From Ensifer sp. IC3342 (GTDB taxonomy: Bacteria > Pseudomonadota > Alphaproteobacteria > Rhizobiales > Rhizobiaceae): a stretch of 64,000 nucleotides of DNA. Every line of letters begins with the position of its first letter. Positions within the stretch are counted from its first letter, which is position 1. Below, one piece after another: positions 26,339 through 34,756 of this stretch. Both the position numbers and the translations under genes were made by a program. The stretch lies in NCBI RefSeq assembly GCF_020193655.1, contig NZ_JADYVE010000005.1:372001-436000 (forward strand), given 5' to 3'. The notes under the pieces were generated by a model. That model saw only the letters and a program-made list of their open reading frames with translations, had not been told where the DNA came from and searched no databases.

Positions 26339-26361
26339 CCAAACCTGTATTATAGGTTTGG
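26339..26361 (-). promoter_or_regulatory. Palindromic operator and -10-like element upstream of the FadR-type regulator
   Basis: CCAAACCT (26339-26346) and AGGTTTGG (26354-26361) form a perfect 8-bp inverted repeat with a 7-base spacer. Read on the minus strand, the spacer and arm contain TATAAT (26349-26354), a good -10 element 30 bases before the regulator start at 26319. A regulator dimer on this site would cover the promoter, so autorepression is likely. Confidence 0.7.
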
Positions 26362-26404
26362 GCGAAAGCCAAGAGCGAAGGGGACATAAGGGCAAAGGTA
26401 AAAG

Positions 26405-26434
26405 ATAAAAGGGGCGGCGAAGCGCCACCCCTTG
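26405..26434 (-). terminator. Intrinsic terminator of the FAH-family/SDR transcript
   Basis: On the minus strand AAGGGGTGGCG pairs with CGCCGCCCCTT (one T-G wobble), and the stem is followed by a T-rich run (TTTTATCTTTT). It lies 17-46 bases after the stop of the FAH-family hydrolase gene, so the SDR-hydrolase pair ends here, and the regulator-dehydratase pair downstream uses its own promoter. Confidence 0.8.
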
Positions 26435-26450
26435 TCAATTCACGTCTCGA

Positions 26451-27293
26451 TCAGACGTCGGCCTTGAAGGTCTGCTTCTGCGTGCCGAGGCCCTCGATGC
26501 CGAGTTCAACGACATCCCCGGGCCTGAGGTAGCGCCGCGGCTTCATGCCCATGCCGACGCCCGGAGGCGTGCCGGTGGAGATGATGTCGCCGGGTTGCAG
26601 CGACATGAATTGGCTGAGGTAGGACAAGAGGAAGGCGACGCCGTAGACCATGGTCTTGGAGGTCCCGTCCTGCATCTTCTCGCCATTCACGGTCAGCCAC
26701 ATGCCGAGATTCTGCGGATCGGTGACCTCGTCCTTGGTCACCAGCCACGGGCCGATCGGGCCGAAGGTGTCGCAGGACTTGCCCTTGGTCCACTGGCCGG
26801 AGCGTTCGGTCTGGAAGCCGCGTTCGGACACGTCGTGGGTGACGCAGTAGCCGGCGACGTAGTCGAGAGCCTCTGCTTCGGAGACGTACTTTGCGGTCTT
26901 GCCGATGACGACGCCGAGCTCGACTTCCCAGTCGGTCCTTTCGGATTTGCGCGGGATCAGCACGTCGTCATTCGGGCCGCAGATGGCGGAGGTGGCCTTC
27001 ATGAAGATCACCGGCTCCGGCGGCACTGCCATGCCGCTTTCCGCGGCGTGATCGGAGTAGTTGAGGCCGATGCAGATAAATTTGCCCGTACCGCCGACGC
27101 AGGCACCGATGCGGTCCGCCTGGATTTCCGGCAGGGAGGCCGGGTCGAGGGCGGCAATCTTCGCCAGACCCTCGGGCGAGATATCGGCGCCGCCAATATC
27201 CTTCACGTGGGCGGAGAGATCGCGGATCTTGCCGTTCCTGTCGAGGAGGGCGGGCCTTTCCTGGCCAAGCGGGCCGACGCGCATGAGCTTCAT
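26451..27293 (-). CDS. Fumarylacetoacetate hydrolase-family protein, diketo-deoxy sugar acid hydrolase type
   Basis: This 280-residue FAH-family enzyme has the opening MKLMRVGPLGQERPALLD, the motif IGLNYSDHAAESG, and the metal ligands in EPVIFMK, DWEVELGVVIG and GYCVTHDVSER, with the C-terminal SPGDIISTGTPPGVG-like block. Relatives include ureidoglycolate lyase, 4-oxalocrotonate-type enzymes and the 2,4-diketo-3-deoxy-L-fuconate or L-rhamnonate hydrolases. The last is favoured because an SDR and an enolase-superfamily dehydratase flank it. It would then cleave a diketo acid to pyruvate and a hydroxy acid. The start has AGGGAGA upstream. Confidence 0.87.
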   Translation of the reverse strand: MKLMRVGPLGQERPALLDRNGKIRDLSAHVKDIGGADISPEGLAKIAALDPASLPEIQADRIGACVGGTGKFICIGLNYSDHAAESGMAVPPEPVIFMKATSAICGPNDDVLIPRKSERTDWEVELGVVIGKTAKYVSEAEALDYVAGYCVTHDVSERGFQTERSGQWTKGKSCDTFGPIGPWLVTKDEVTDPQNLGMWLTVNGEKMQDGTSKTMVYGVAFLLSYLSQFMSLQPGDIISTGTPPGVGMGMKPRRYLRPGDVVELGIEGLGTQKQTFKADV

Positions 27294-27321
27294 CGAGTGT
27301 TTCTCCCTGTCTTCGTTGTCG

Positions 27322-28065
27322 TCAGATGGTCCAGCCGCCGTCGATGGCGTAGGCTTGGCCGGAAGTGTAGGTGGCGCCGGCGAGATGCAGTGCGAGGTCG
27401 GCGATCTCTTCCGGGGTTCCGAGGCGTCCCATCGGCTGGCGGGCTATGAAGGCCGCACGAGCGGCGTCATAGTCGCCCTGGGCCTTCATGCGATTCTGCA
27501 GGGAAGGGCTTTCCACCGTGCCGGGGCAGATGGCGTTGCAGCGGATGCCCTGGGTCACGTAGTCGGCGGCGACCGACTTGGTGAGGCCGATGACGGCCGC
27601 CTTGGAAATGCCGTAGGCGCAGCGGTTCGGCACACCCTTAACGCTGGAAGCGACCGAGGACATGTTGATGATCGAGCCGCCACCGCGGGCGATCATGCCG
27701 GGAAGAACTGCCCGGATGGTGCGGATCATGGCGCGCACGTTGAGGTCCATGGCAAAGTCGAGATCATTGTCGGCCATCTCCATGACATTGCCGCCATAAA
27801 CCACGCCTGCGCAGTTGAACAGCACATCCACGTCGCCGAATCTGCCGAATACCGACTTGACCTGCGTCTCGTCCAAGACGTTCAGCACGACCGTCTCGAC
27901 GAGAGTGCCTGGGCCGGCTTCGGCTGCGAGCGTGGAGAGTGCGGTCTCGTTGATGTCGGTCGCAAGTACGCGGGCGCCGGCGCGTGCGAAGGCAATGACG
28001 CTCGCGCGGCCAATGCCTTGTCCGGCGGCGGTGACTACGGCTTTCTTGTCTTTCAAGGACGTCAT
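27322..28065 (-). CDS. SDR, 2-keto-3-deoxy-L-fuconate dehydrogenase-like
   Basis: This 247-residue classical SDR has TAAGQGIGRASVIAFARAG (a TGxxxGIG variant), LFNCAGVVYGG, the catalytic Ser in MSSVASSVKG and Tyr-Lys in CAYGISKAAVIG. The run SVKGVPNRCAYGISKAAVIGL resembles the DHRS6 / 2-keto-3-deoxy-L-fuconate dehydrogenase branch as I recall it. It would oxidise a 2-keto-3-deoxy aldonate at C4 for the hydrolase encoded immediately downstream (28 bp apart). The start follows AGGAGGA. An alternative is a 3-hydroxybutyrate-type dehydrogenase, which the context does not favour. Confidence 0.87.
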   Translation of the reverse strand: MTSLKDKKAVVTAAGQGIGRASVIAFARAGARVLATDINETALSTLAAEAGPGTLVETVVLNVLDETQVKSVFGRFGDVDVLFNCAGVVYGGNVMEMADNDLDFAMDLNVRAMIRTIRAVLPGMIARGGGSIINMSSVASSVKGVPNRCAYGISKAAVIGLTKSVAADYVTQGIRCNAICPGTVESPSLQNRMKAQGDYDAARAAFIARQPMGRLGTPEEIADLALHLAGATYTSGQAYAIDGGWTI

Positions 28066-28159
28066 GACGCGTGCTTCCTCCTAGTCATCAGGTTGTCAGA
28101 CTTCTTCACGCGCAACGCCGATCTGTCAATGTCATTTGCCGCGAAACCGACGCAAGGGC

Positions 28160-28409
28160 TGCGGTCAAACACCGCCACATCGATAACTGTGCCAAAGCCG
28201 ATCCTGCCTATGATGCAGGCGTCGCGGAGGACGCCGGATCGCATGCCGCGGGTCCATGTGCGGATCGTGGGAAGCGGCGCTACCATGGGCGGCATTGGCG
28301 AACCTGGTTTGCCGGGCGTGCTCCCGGCCATCGCAAACGCGGTCCGTTCTTGCAGGTAAGCGCGTCGAAGCCTGCCGCTTCCCAAACTCGATCTCAAGGG
28401 AGTGGACGG
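28160..28409 (+). pseudogene. C-terminal remnant of a molybdopterin-dependent hydroxylase large subunit
   Basis: Codons from about 28241 read PRVHVRIVGSGATMGGIGEPGLPG then VLPAIANAV, which is the end of the IorB/CoxL-type aldehyde or isoquinoline oxidoreductase large subunit (VHIVPS...GVGEPGxPPxAPAxANAV in the family). A one-base frame change near 28345 then leads to LAGKRVEACRF, matching the usual GKRxRxLPF ending. Nothing upstream of about 28200 resembles the protein, and the catalytic Mo-binding part is missing. The neighbouring cytochrome c gene is the normal partner of such enzymes, so this is the scar of a lost operon. Confidence 0.65.
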
Positions 28410-28781
28410 TTGAAATACGTTATAGCGCTTCTGGGCTCTCTCCTCTCGGCAGGCATTGCGGCGCCTGCCTTCTGTCGGGAGGCGGACGCCGCACCCGGCC
28501 AGCGGCTGTTTCAGCAACGCTGCGGGGCGTGCCATCAGATCGCAACACCACGAAATAGTGTTGGCCCGCATCGCCAGGGGGTGGTCGGTCGAGCAGCCGG
28601 CGCCGTTGAGGGCTTCCGGTACTCTGCTACGCTTCGGGATTCCGGCGTCAACTGGACACTGGAACCCCTGGAGACCTTTCTTGGCAATCCCGCCGCCATG
28701 GTGCGCGGCACACGGATGACGCCGCGGTTCAACCACGCTGAAGAGCGGCGGGCAATCATTGAGTTTCTTGGGTCGCAGTAG
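28410..28781 (+). CDS. Small class I cytochrome c, periplasmic
   Basis: This protein of about 123 residues has an N-terminal signal peptide (YVIALLGSLLSAGIAAPAF) and a single haem site CGACH at about residues 40-44, with a distal Met in MVRGTRMT or nearby. The layout (GQRLFQQRCGACHQ, then VGPHRQGVVGR and RRAIIEFLGSQ at the end) is that of small cytochromes c2-like that take electrons from periplasmic dehydrogenases. The start is a TTG at 28410 preceded by AAGGGA, with no better start in frame. The molybdenum enzyme that would feed it survives only as a remnant just upstream, so it may now be an orphan. Confidence 0.75.
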   Translation: MKYVIALLGSLLSAGIAAPAFCREADAAPGQRLFQQRCGACHQIATPRNSVGPHRQGVVGRAAGAVEGFRYSATLRDSGVNWTLEPLETFLGNPAAMVRGTRMTPRFNHAEERRAIIEFLGSQ

Positions 28782-28993
28782 GTTCGTTGGACCACCTGCC
28801 TGTTGTGGTGGCGTGGGTTTCCGACCGGCGATCACACTTGATCAAGACCCGGACGCTCGGGCCATCTCAGGACTTATGTTTCGCATCGATAAATCCATTC
28901 GAATTATGACGACTAATTCTATCGATGTGCGGCTGCTACATGGAGCCGTGAGGCAAATTCCTGCCGGCCTCGCTCTCCAAGGACGATAGATAC

Positions 28994-30181
28994 ATGGCGC
29001 AGACAACACTCGATGAGACTTTGGCCGGATCCGTTGCGGCTTGGGGCGCAGTTGCGTCGATGGCGCTTTGCGTCGCGGTGCTGATCGCTTCGGAATTCAT
29101 GCCGGTCAGTCTCCTGACGCCGATCGCCAGTGATCTCGGGATGAGCGAGGGGCAGGCGGGCCAGGCGATTTCGATTTCAGGTCTGTTCGCAGTAATGACC
29201 AGTCTCTCTATTGCGGGGCTGACGCGGAACATCGATCGCAAGATCGTTCTGTCTTCCTTCTCGCTTCTGCTCATCGTTTCCGGTCTGATCGTGACCTTCG
29301 CCCCCAATTACGCGGCGCTGATGACAGGACGCGCGCTGCTCGGCATCGCGATCGGCGGATTCTGGTCGATGTCCACCGCGATCGTCATGCGCCTCCTGCC
29401 GGACAGCGCGGTGCCGAACGGGCTTGCCATGCTGAATGCCGGCAACGCTATCGCCGCCACGATCTCGGCTCCGCTTGGCAGCTTTCTGGGCGACTACGTT
29501 GGATGGCGGGGCGCATTCGCTTTGGTGCCTTTGGCGCTGCTTGCGCTCATCTGGCAATCGCTGAGCATGCCGTCGCTACCGACGCGTCGGCGTAAGGCGG
29601 CAGGCAACGTTTTTCGCCTTCTCGGGCGCCGCCAGGTCGCGCTTGGCATGACAGCAATCCTGTTGCTGTTCATGGGACAGTTCGCTCTGTTCACCTATCT
29701 TCGGCCGTTCCTCGAGTCCGTCGCGGGCTATTCGGTTTCGGCACTGTCTCTGGTTCTATTGTCGATGGGGCTCGCGGGCGTTGCCGGGACCTGGAGCATC
29801 AGCCGGCTGCTCACCACGCGGCTCTACTCGATCGTGATCTTCATTCCGCTCGTGATGGCTGCGATCGCCATTCTGCTGATCGCGCTCGGTTCCATGAAGC
29901 TACCAGTCGCTGGTTTGCTCATTGCATGGGGCTTCTTCGGGACAGCGGCGCCGGTCGGCTGGGGAACCTGGCTGAGCCGGGTGCTGCGCGACGATGCGGA
30001 GGCCGGTGGGGGCCTTCAGGTTGCCGTCATCCAGTTTGCCATCACGATCGGAGCGGCGGCCGGTGGCCTTTTGTTCGATTGGGCAGGATGGTGGAGTTCG
30101 TTCGCCGTCGCCGCGGCCCTGTTGCTTGGATCCGCCATGGCCGCCCTGGCGGCCTGGTTTGACCGGGAGCGTGCAAAATGA
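28994..30181 (+). CDS. nepI: MFS efflux transporter, NepI (purine ribonucleoside efflux) type
   Basis: This 395-residue major facilitator protein has 12 predicted membrane segments. Several blocks match E. coli NepI as I recall it: EFMPVSLLTPIASDLGMSEG, the GRALLGIAIGGFWSMS motif, LPSLPTRRR-like central loop and VGWGTWLSRVL with QVAVIQ. NepI exports inosine and related purine nucleosides and confers resistance to 6-mercaptopurine. AAGGA lies 10 bases before the ATG. The stop overlaps the start of the broken cyclophilin-like gene (ATGA), so they were an operon. The real substrate in this organism is not known. Confidence 0.85.
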   Translation: MAQTTLDETLAGSVAAWGAVASMALCVAVLIASEFMPVSLLTPIASDLGMSEGQAGQAISISGLFAVMTSLSIAGLTRNIDRKIVLSSFSLLLIVSGLIVTFAPNYAALMTGRALLGIAIGGFWSMSTAIVMRLLPDSAVPNGLAMLNAGNAIAATISAPLGSFLGDYVGWRGAFALVPLALLALIWQSLSMPSLPTRRRKAAGNVFRLLGRRQVALGMTAILLLFMGQFALFTYLRPFLESVAGYSVSALSLVLLSMGLAGVAGTWSISRLLTTRLYSIVIFIPLVMAAIAILLIALGSMKLPVAGLLIAWGFFGTAAPVGWGTWLSRVLRDDAEAGGGLQVAVIQFAITIGAAAGGLLFDWAGWWSSFAVAAALLLGSAMAALAAWFDRERAK

Positions 30182-30533
30182 CGCGGCAACCACTCACGCG
30201 CCGGGCCCTCATCGCGGCAGCTGCCGCCGTCACCCTCATGCCGCGTCTGGCAGAGGCCGAGAAGAACACGAACATGAAGATACGCATCGCCTTTGCCGGG
30301 CACGATTTTCACCGCCACGCTTCACGACAATCCGTCGGCCCGCGGCTTCGTGTCCATGCTTCCGCTCGACCTGACGATCGACAACTATGCCAACGACGAG
30401 AAGATTGCCTATCTGCCACGAAAGCTTAGCGAGGAAGGCAGCAGACCGTTTTCCAACGAAGCGCCGGGCGACCTCTGCTATTATTCTCCGTGGGGCAATC
30501 TGGCATTCTTTTATGCCGGCTATCGTTATTCCT
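30178..30533 (+). pseudogene. Frameshifted and truncated cyclophilin-like fold protein gene
   Basis: The frame from 30178 gives a Tat-like signal (TRRALIAAAAAVTLMP) and the domain start MKIRIAFAG. One extra base at about 30298-30301 (GGGC where GGC is expected) then shifts the reading frame. The next frame continues with TIFTATLHDNPSARGF, LPLDLTIDNYANDEKIAYLP and APGDLCYYSPWGNLAFFYAGYRYS, the body of a DUF369/cyclophilin-like secreted protein. After that point the expected C-terminal part is absent and the sequence joins an alcohol dehydrogenase. The gene is thus doubly broken. Confidence 0.82.
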
Positions 30534-31061
30534 GGTTCGACCGCAGTCGTCGTCGGTGACGGTGCCGTCGGCCCCATGGGCGTTCTGTCCGCCAAGCAGA
30601 TGGGGGCCGAAAAAATCATCGCAATGAGCCGTCACAAGAGTCGCCAGGACCTCGCGCTCGAGTTCGGCGCAACGCACATCATCTCGGAACGGGGCGATGA
30701 AGGCGTGGCCCGGATCAAGGAATTGACAAGCGGCGTTGGCGCAGAGTCGGTGCTTGAATGCGTTGGAACGCAGGAATCGATGATGCAGGCGATCAACTGC
30801 GCACGACCGGGCGGTCACATAGGTTTCGTGGGCGTGCCGCATGGTGTGCAACTGGACGGTCAGAACCTGTTCTTCGCCCAGAAAAGCCTGTTGGGCGGTC
30901 CCGCTCCGGTACGACGTTACCTGCCATATCTCATGGAACTACTGAACCGAGAGATCAACCCCGGCAAGGTCTTCGATATCGAGGTATCGCTGACCGATGT
31001 CGCCGAAGGCTATCGCGCCATGGACGAGCGCAGGGCAATCAAGACGCTGCTTCGGGTTTGA
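30525..31061 (+). pseudogene. 5'-truncated zinc-type alcohol dehydrogenase gene
   Basis: From about 30525 the frame reads VIPGSTAVVVGDGAVGPMGVLSAKQMGAEKIIAMSRHKSR and runs to a TGA at 31061, giving the whole nucleotide-binding half and C-terminus of a medium-chain zinc alcohol dehydrogenase (ending MDERRAIKTLLRV). The N-terminal half with the zinc-binding residues is missing and is replaced by the cyclophilin-like remnant in another frame. The join lies around TATCGTTATTCCTGG (30524-30538). A simple internal deletion fusing two neighbouring genes explains it. Confidence 0.8.
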
Positions 31062-31225
31062 TGGTCAGTTGAAAATGCGTGGCGGTATTCCGCCGCGTAA
31101 GCCGTTGATCGAGGGGCAAGTATCGTGAATGCGTCCGCAACGCAGGGCGCCCGCACACAGAGTTTTGAGTGGACGGGCAGGGGCGGTCCCGGGAATATGC
31201 TTGCGAAAACTGCCGAGGCCTCGTG

Positions 31226-33139
31226 ATGGAACGCAAACTCGCAGCAATCGTAGCGGGCGATATCGTCGGCTATACGCGACTGATGTCCGAGGACGAATCC
31301 TCGACCTATGCGGCCCTGCGCGCGGCCTTCAGCGAACTGATCATACCGGCCGTCGAGAAGCACGGCGGCCGCACTTTCAAGACCACCGGCGACGGTTTCC
31401 TGGCGACCTTCCCGAGCGTCAACGAGGCGCTCGATGCGGCGATCGAAATCCAGAATGGCTTCATCGAGCAGCCGTTCAACCTGCGTGTCGGCATTAACCT
31501 CGGCGACGTCATAGAAGATAATGGCGATATGTTCGGTGACGGCGTCAACGTCGCGTCCCGGCTGGAGGCCATGGCAGCGCCGGCCAGCATTTTCGTGAGC
31601 GAGGCCGTGGTCCGCAGCGCCGATCGGAGCCGCAGCAAGCTGTTCTACAGTATCGGGCGAAGGCAGGCCAAAAACATTACCGAGCCGCTCGCCGTGTACG
31701 CCGTGCGGCTCGAGCCGGAGCCGGTGCACGGCCGGGGCTGGATAGGCCTGATGGCGCTCCGCCGGCGTGCCGCTTTGCCCGTCGCGATCGGGGCCGCCGG
31801 GCTTATCGCCGTCGCCGCTTTCGCCCAGATGCCAGCGTTGCGGGCGATTAGCGCGGATCTGACCTACGGCCTCGTGCGTCTCGTGGGCGGTGAACCTGCC
31901 GACGCCCGGCCGACCGTGGCGGTGCTGCCCTTCGACAATATGAGTGGCGAAGCCGGTCAGGCCTATTTCGCCGACGGGCTGACGGAGGACATTATCGCCA
32001 ACCTGGCGCGAAACCCCGAGCTTCAGGTGATCGCGCGCAACTCGACTTTTGCGCTGCGCGGCCAGGCGGAGGACATCCGCAGGATCGGCGAAAGGCTGGG
32101 CGCCGGCTATGTGGTCGAAGGCAGCGCCAGGCGCGCCGGCGACCAGCTTCGCGTGGTGGCGCAGCTCATCGATGCGCGCAGCGGTGCCCATCTCTGGTCG
32201 CGGACCTATGATCGGCGCGTCGAGGACGTCTTCGCGCTCCAGACCGATCTGACAGCTGAGATCGTCTCGCATCTGGTGTCCTATGTGCGTCAGTCGGAAG
32301 TCTCGAACGCCGCCGAACGCCCGACCGAAAACCTTCAGGCCTACGACCTCGTTCTTAAGGCGCGTGACCGCTACAAGCACGGTTCGAAGGATGCCGAGGC
32401 GCTGATGGCCGCGCGTGCGCTGCTTCATCGTGCTCTTGAGCTCGATCCCGGCTACGCCGCGGCGCGCGCCAATCTCGGCATGACCTATATCGTCGACTTC
32501 GCGCAGAACCTCAGCGGCAGGGCGACCCGGACCGATGTGGAAACTGGTCTCAGCGAGGCGCGCCAGGCCGTTCGCCTCGATCCCAATCTCGCGGTCGGCT
32601 ATCAGGTCCTGAGTTTCGGGCTTTCGGTCGCCGGCGACTACGCCGGCGCCATGCAGGCCGCTCAACGGGCGGTGGAACTCAATCCGAACGACCCGGACAG
32701 CCTGATGGCGCTGGCAAAGGCGCAGGTCCGATTCGGGAGCTATGACGAGGCGGTGCGCAACGCCGAGCGGGCGCGGCGGCTGCATCCGATGGCACCGGAA
32801 TACTACACCTACGTCTACGGCCAGGCGCTCTACGCCGCCGGCCGTCTCGATGAAGCCGACCAGGTCTTGCGCGAATGCCTGATCCGCGCCCCGCGCGAGG
32901 CGGATTGCCTGCTGATCCACACAGCAGTCCTCACCCAGCGTGGAGACGTGCAGGGCGCCCGGCGCGCGATGGCACAACTCACCGAAGTGGACCCTCAGTT
33001 CTCACTCGCCACCGAGCGCACCAATCGTCGCTTCGGCAATTCTCCCCTCATGGATGAATTCCTCGCTCAGCTTGCGGAAGCCAGGGCTCCGGACGTCACA
33101 AGCGGCGTCCGACGCCCGCCGACCCGGCCATATCTGTAA
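31226..33139 (+). CDS. Class III adenylate/guanylate cyclase with TolB-like and TPR domains
   Basis: This protein of about 637 residues begins with a CHD cyclase domain (residues about 1-165) whose key parts are present: the metal Asp in VAGDIVGYTRL, TTGDGFLATF with the second acidic site, and NVASRLEAM of the transition-state motif. A single hydrophobic segment near residues 185-205 follows, then a FlgO/TolB-N-like domain (TVAVLPFDNMSGEAGQAYFADGLTEDI) and several TPRs to the C-terminus. ATG 31226 is chosen because the cyclase domain starts immediately; earlier in-frame starts add only nonconserved residues. Such proteins make cAMP and are numerous in rhizobia. The TPR part would sense a periplasmic partner. 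Confidence 0.88.
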   Translation: MERKLAAIVAGDIVGYTRLMSEDESSTYAALRAAFSELIIPAVEKHGGRTFKTTGDGFLATFPSVNEALDAAIEIQNGFIEQPFNLRVGINLGDVIEDNGDMFGDGVNVASRLEAMAAPASIFVSEAVVRSADRSRSKLFYSIGRRQAKNITEPLAVYAVRLEPEPVHGRGWIGLMALRRRAALPVAIGAAGLIAVAAFAQMPALRAISADLTYGLVRLVGGEPADARPTVAVLPFDNMSGEAGQAYFADGLTEDIIANLARNPELQVIARNSTFALRGQAEDIRRIGERLGAGYVVEGSARRAGDQLRVVAQLIDARSGAHLWSRTYDRRVEDVFALQTDLTAEIVSHLVSYVRQSEVSNAAERPTENLQAYDLVLKARDRYKHGSKDAEALMAARALLHRALELDPGYAAARANLGMTYIVDFAQNLSGRATRTDVETGLSEARQAVRLDPNLAVGYQVLSFGLSVAGDYAGAMQAAQRAVELNPNDPDSLMALAKAQVRFGSYDEAVRNAERARRLHPMAPEYYTYVYGQALYAAGRLDEADQVLRECLIRAPREADCLLIHTAVLTQRGDVQGARRAMAQLTEVDPQFSLATERTNRRFGNSPLMDEFLAQLAEARAPDVTSGVRRPPTRPYL

Positions 33140-33370
33140 CAGGTCAAGTATTCGAGGTGGCCCGCACCGTGGTCGACGACTTGTTCGGGAGCGCACAGAT
33201 CGTCTTTATGGACGGTGTCCTCACCGTAGCCATCGAGTTCGCCCTGATGGTCGTACTTGCAATCGAAAAGGTGATCATGCGGAGATTGACGCCGGCGACG
33301 GCAAATGCGGCCTGATCGAAGGATCGCACCAGCTGTCGCCGGAGGCGGACTTTGCGTGTGAGCGTCGCGC
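33140..33370. other. Intergenic stretch without a recognisable gene
   Basis: About 230 bases lie between the convergent ends of the cyclase and HlyD-type genes. Short frames are open on both strands but none has a ribosome-binding site and family-like sequence. A weak GD.AEIDAGDGK stretch near 33275-33310 looks like an RTX nonapeptide but stands alone. Confidence 0.5.
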
Positions 33371-34756
33371 TCAAGGCTCGCGAATTGCGTCGTCGAGGCC
33401 TCGCAGCAGCGGATAGAGGAAATAGGAAATAACAGTTCGACGGCCGACCTTGATTTCTGCAGATACCGTCATGCCGGGCAGGAGGCGGACGGTCCCGGGC
33501 GGCGCACGTAGCTCGCTGTCGCCAAGCGAAACGCGCGCCTTGAAGAACGGAGCCGATGCCTGGCCCGCTGAAGCATCCTGTTGATTTGGCGTGAAGGCGT
33601 CGCGGCTGATCGTGCGGATCGAGCCGGACGCGGTGCCGTATTTCTGGAACGGATAGGCGTCGAATTTGATGCGGACCTCCTCGTTGGCCGTAACGCGACC
33701 AATATCGCGCGCATTGATCTCGACCTCGGCTTCCAGGGGCACATTGAGAGGTACGAGCGTGACGATCGGCTCCGCCTCGCGCACGACCGAGCCGACCGAG
33801 CGTTGGGCCAGATCGAGCACGACGGCGTCGGCGGGCGCGGTCAGTGCCACCATCTCGCGGCGCAACTCCATCTTCTTCAATTCCGTGCTCGCAGTATCGC
33901 GCTGGCCGCGCAACTCTACGAGCTGCTCCGTCGTTGTGCGGCGGAAGTCCTCGATGAACGCCTGCCGATCCGCCCTGAGCCTGGCCAGCGCATGTTCGGC
34001 TTCAGCCGACTTGCCGCGCAGTTGCGAGAGATTGGCATCGACGTCGAGGCGCGCATCGCGCGAACTGAGGAAATTGATGAGCGAACCTTTTTCCTTTTTG
34101 TAGAGCGTCTCACGCGCATTCTCGATCCGGGTGAGGCTCTCCCGGCGGTCGAGCAGGATGACCTCCTGATCCTTTCCGGCTTCGATTGCCGCAAGCTGCC
34201 CCGCGATCTGCTGATCGAAATTCTGGAGCTGAGCGACATAAAATGCACGCCGCTGACCAAAGAGCTGCACCTGCAGCCGCTCCTCGGGCGAATTGCCCGC
34301 GACCAAGGAGTAATCGGCGTTGGCGAGTTCCGCTTCGATGCGCTTTATTTGCGCATCGAATGCCGCGAGCTTTACCCGCTGCTGGTCGAAATCCGACTGG
34401 CTGAATGTTGAATCAAGCATGACGAGCGCCTGGCCCGCGCGCACCACCTCTCCGGTCGTCACATCGATCGAACGAACGATGGAGGTTTCGAGCGGCTGCA
34501 GGATAATGGTAGGCCGCGTCGTCACCAGCTTGCCGGGAGCAACGACGACTTCGTCGATCGATGAGATCGAGGCCCACAGAACGGCAGCGACGATGAGGCT
34601 TGCCACGCCGTAGAGCGTCAACCGAGCGATCTTCGGCGGTACGCGTTCCCCCAGTTCCACCGCATCGGATTGGAACTCCGCGATGACCGGCGGCAGCGGC
34701 CGCCTTCCCATGAGGTCGCCGTCGCTTTTTGTCGGTCGCTGGCCGCGCGCGCTCAT
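33371..34756 (-). CDS. Type I secretion membrane-fusion protein (HlyD family)
   Basis: This adaptor of about 461 residues has one N-terminal membrane anchor (about residues 45-65, SLIVAAVLWASISSIDEVV), a biotinyl-lipoyl-like segment (VVAPGKLVTTRPTIILQPLETSIVRSI), a long coiled-coil region and the C-terminal HlyD signature region ending in VISYFLYPLLRGLDDAI. It links an inner-membrane ABC exporter to an outer-membrane channel. ATG 34756 overlaps the ABC gene stop (ATGA) and is preferred to a GTG nine codons upstream. No TolC-type gene is in the window. The likely cargo is the giant protein encoded at the head of this operon. Confidence 0.92.
   Translation of the reverse strand: MSARGQRPTKSDGDLMGRRPLPPVIAEFQSDAVELGERVPPKIARLTLYGVASLIVAAVLWASISSIDEVVVAPGKLVTTRPTIILQPLETSIVRSIDVTTGEVVRAGQALVMLDSTFSQSDFDQQRVKLAAFDAQIKRIEAELANADYSLVAGNSPEERLQVQLFGQRRAFYVAQLQNFDQQIAGQLAAIEAGKDQEVILLDRRESLTRIENARETLYKKEKGSLINFLSSRDARLDVDANLSQLRGKSAEAEHALARLRADRQAFIEDFRRTTTEQLVELRGQRDTASTELKKMELRREMVALTAPADAVVLDLAQRSVGSVVREAEPIVTLVPLNVPLEAEVEINARDIGRVTANEEVRIKFDAYPFQKYGTASGSIRTISRDAFTPNQQDASAGQASAPFFKARVSLGDSELRAPPGTVRLLPGMTVSAEIKVGRRTVISYFLYPLLRGLDDAIREP

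Noticed and set aside
33260..33320. RTX-like GD.AEIDAGDGK stretch near the secretion genes
   Set aside because: Only one weak nonapeptide-like unit with no start codon, no neighbours and no conserved tail. Not enough to call a toxin remnant.
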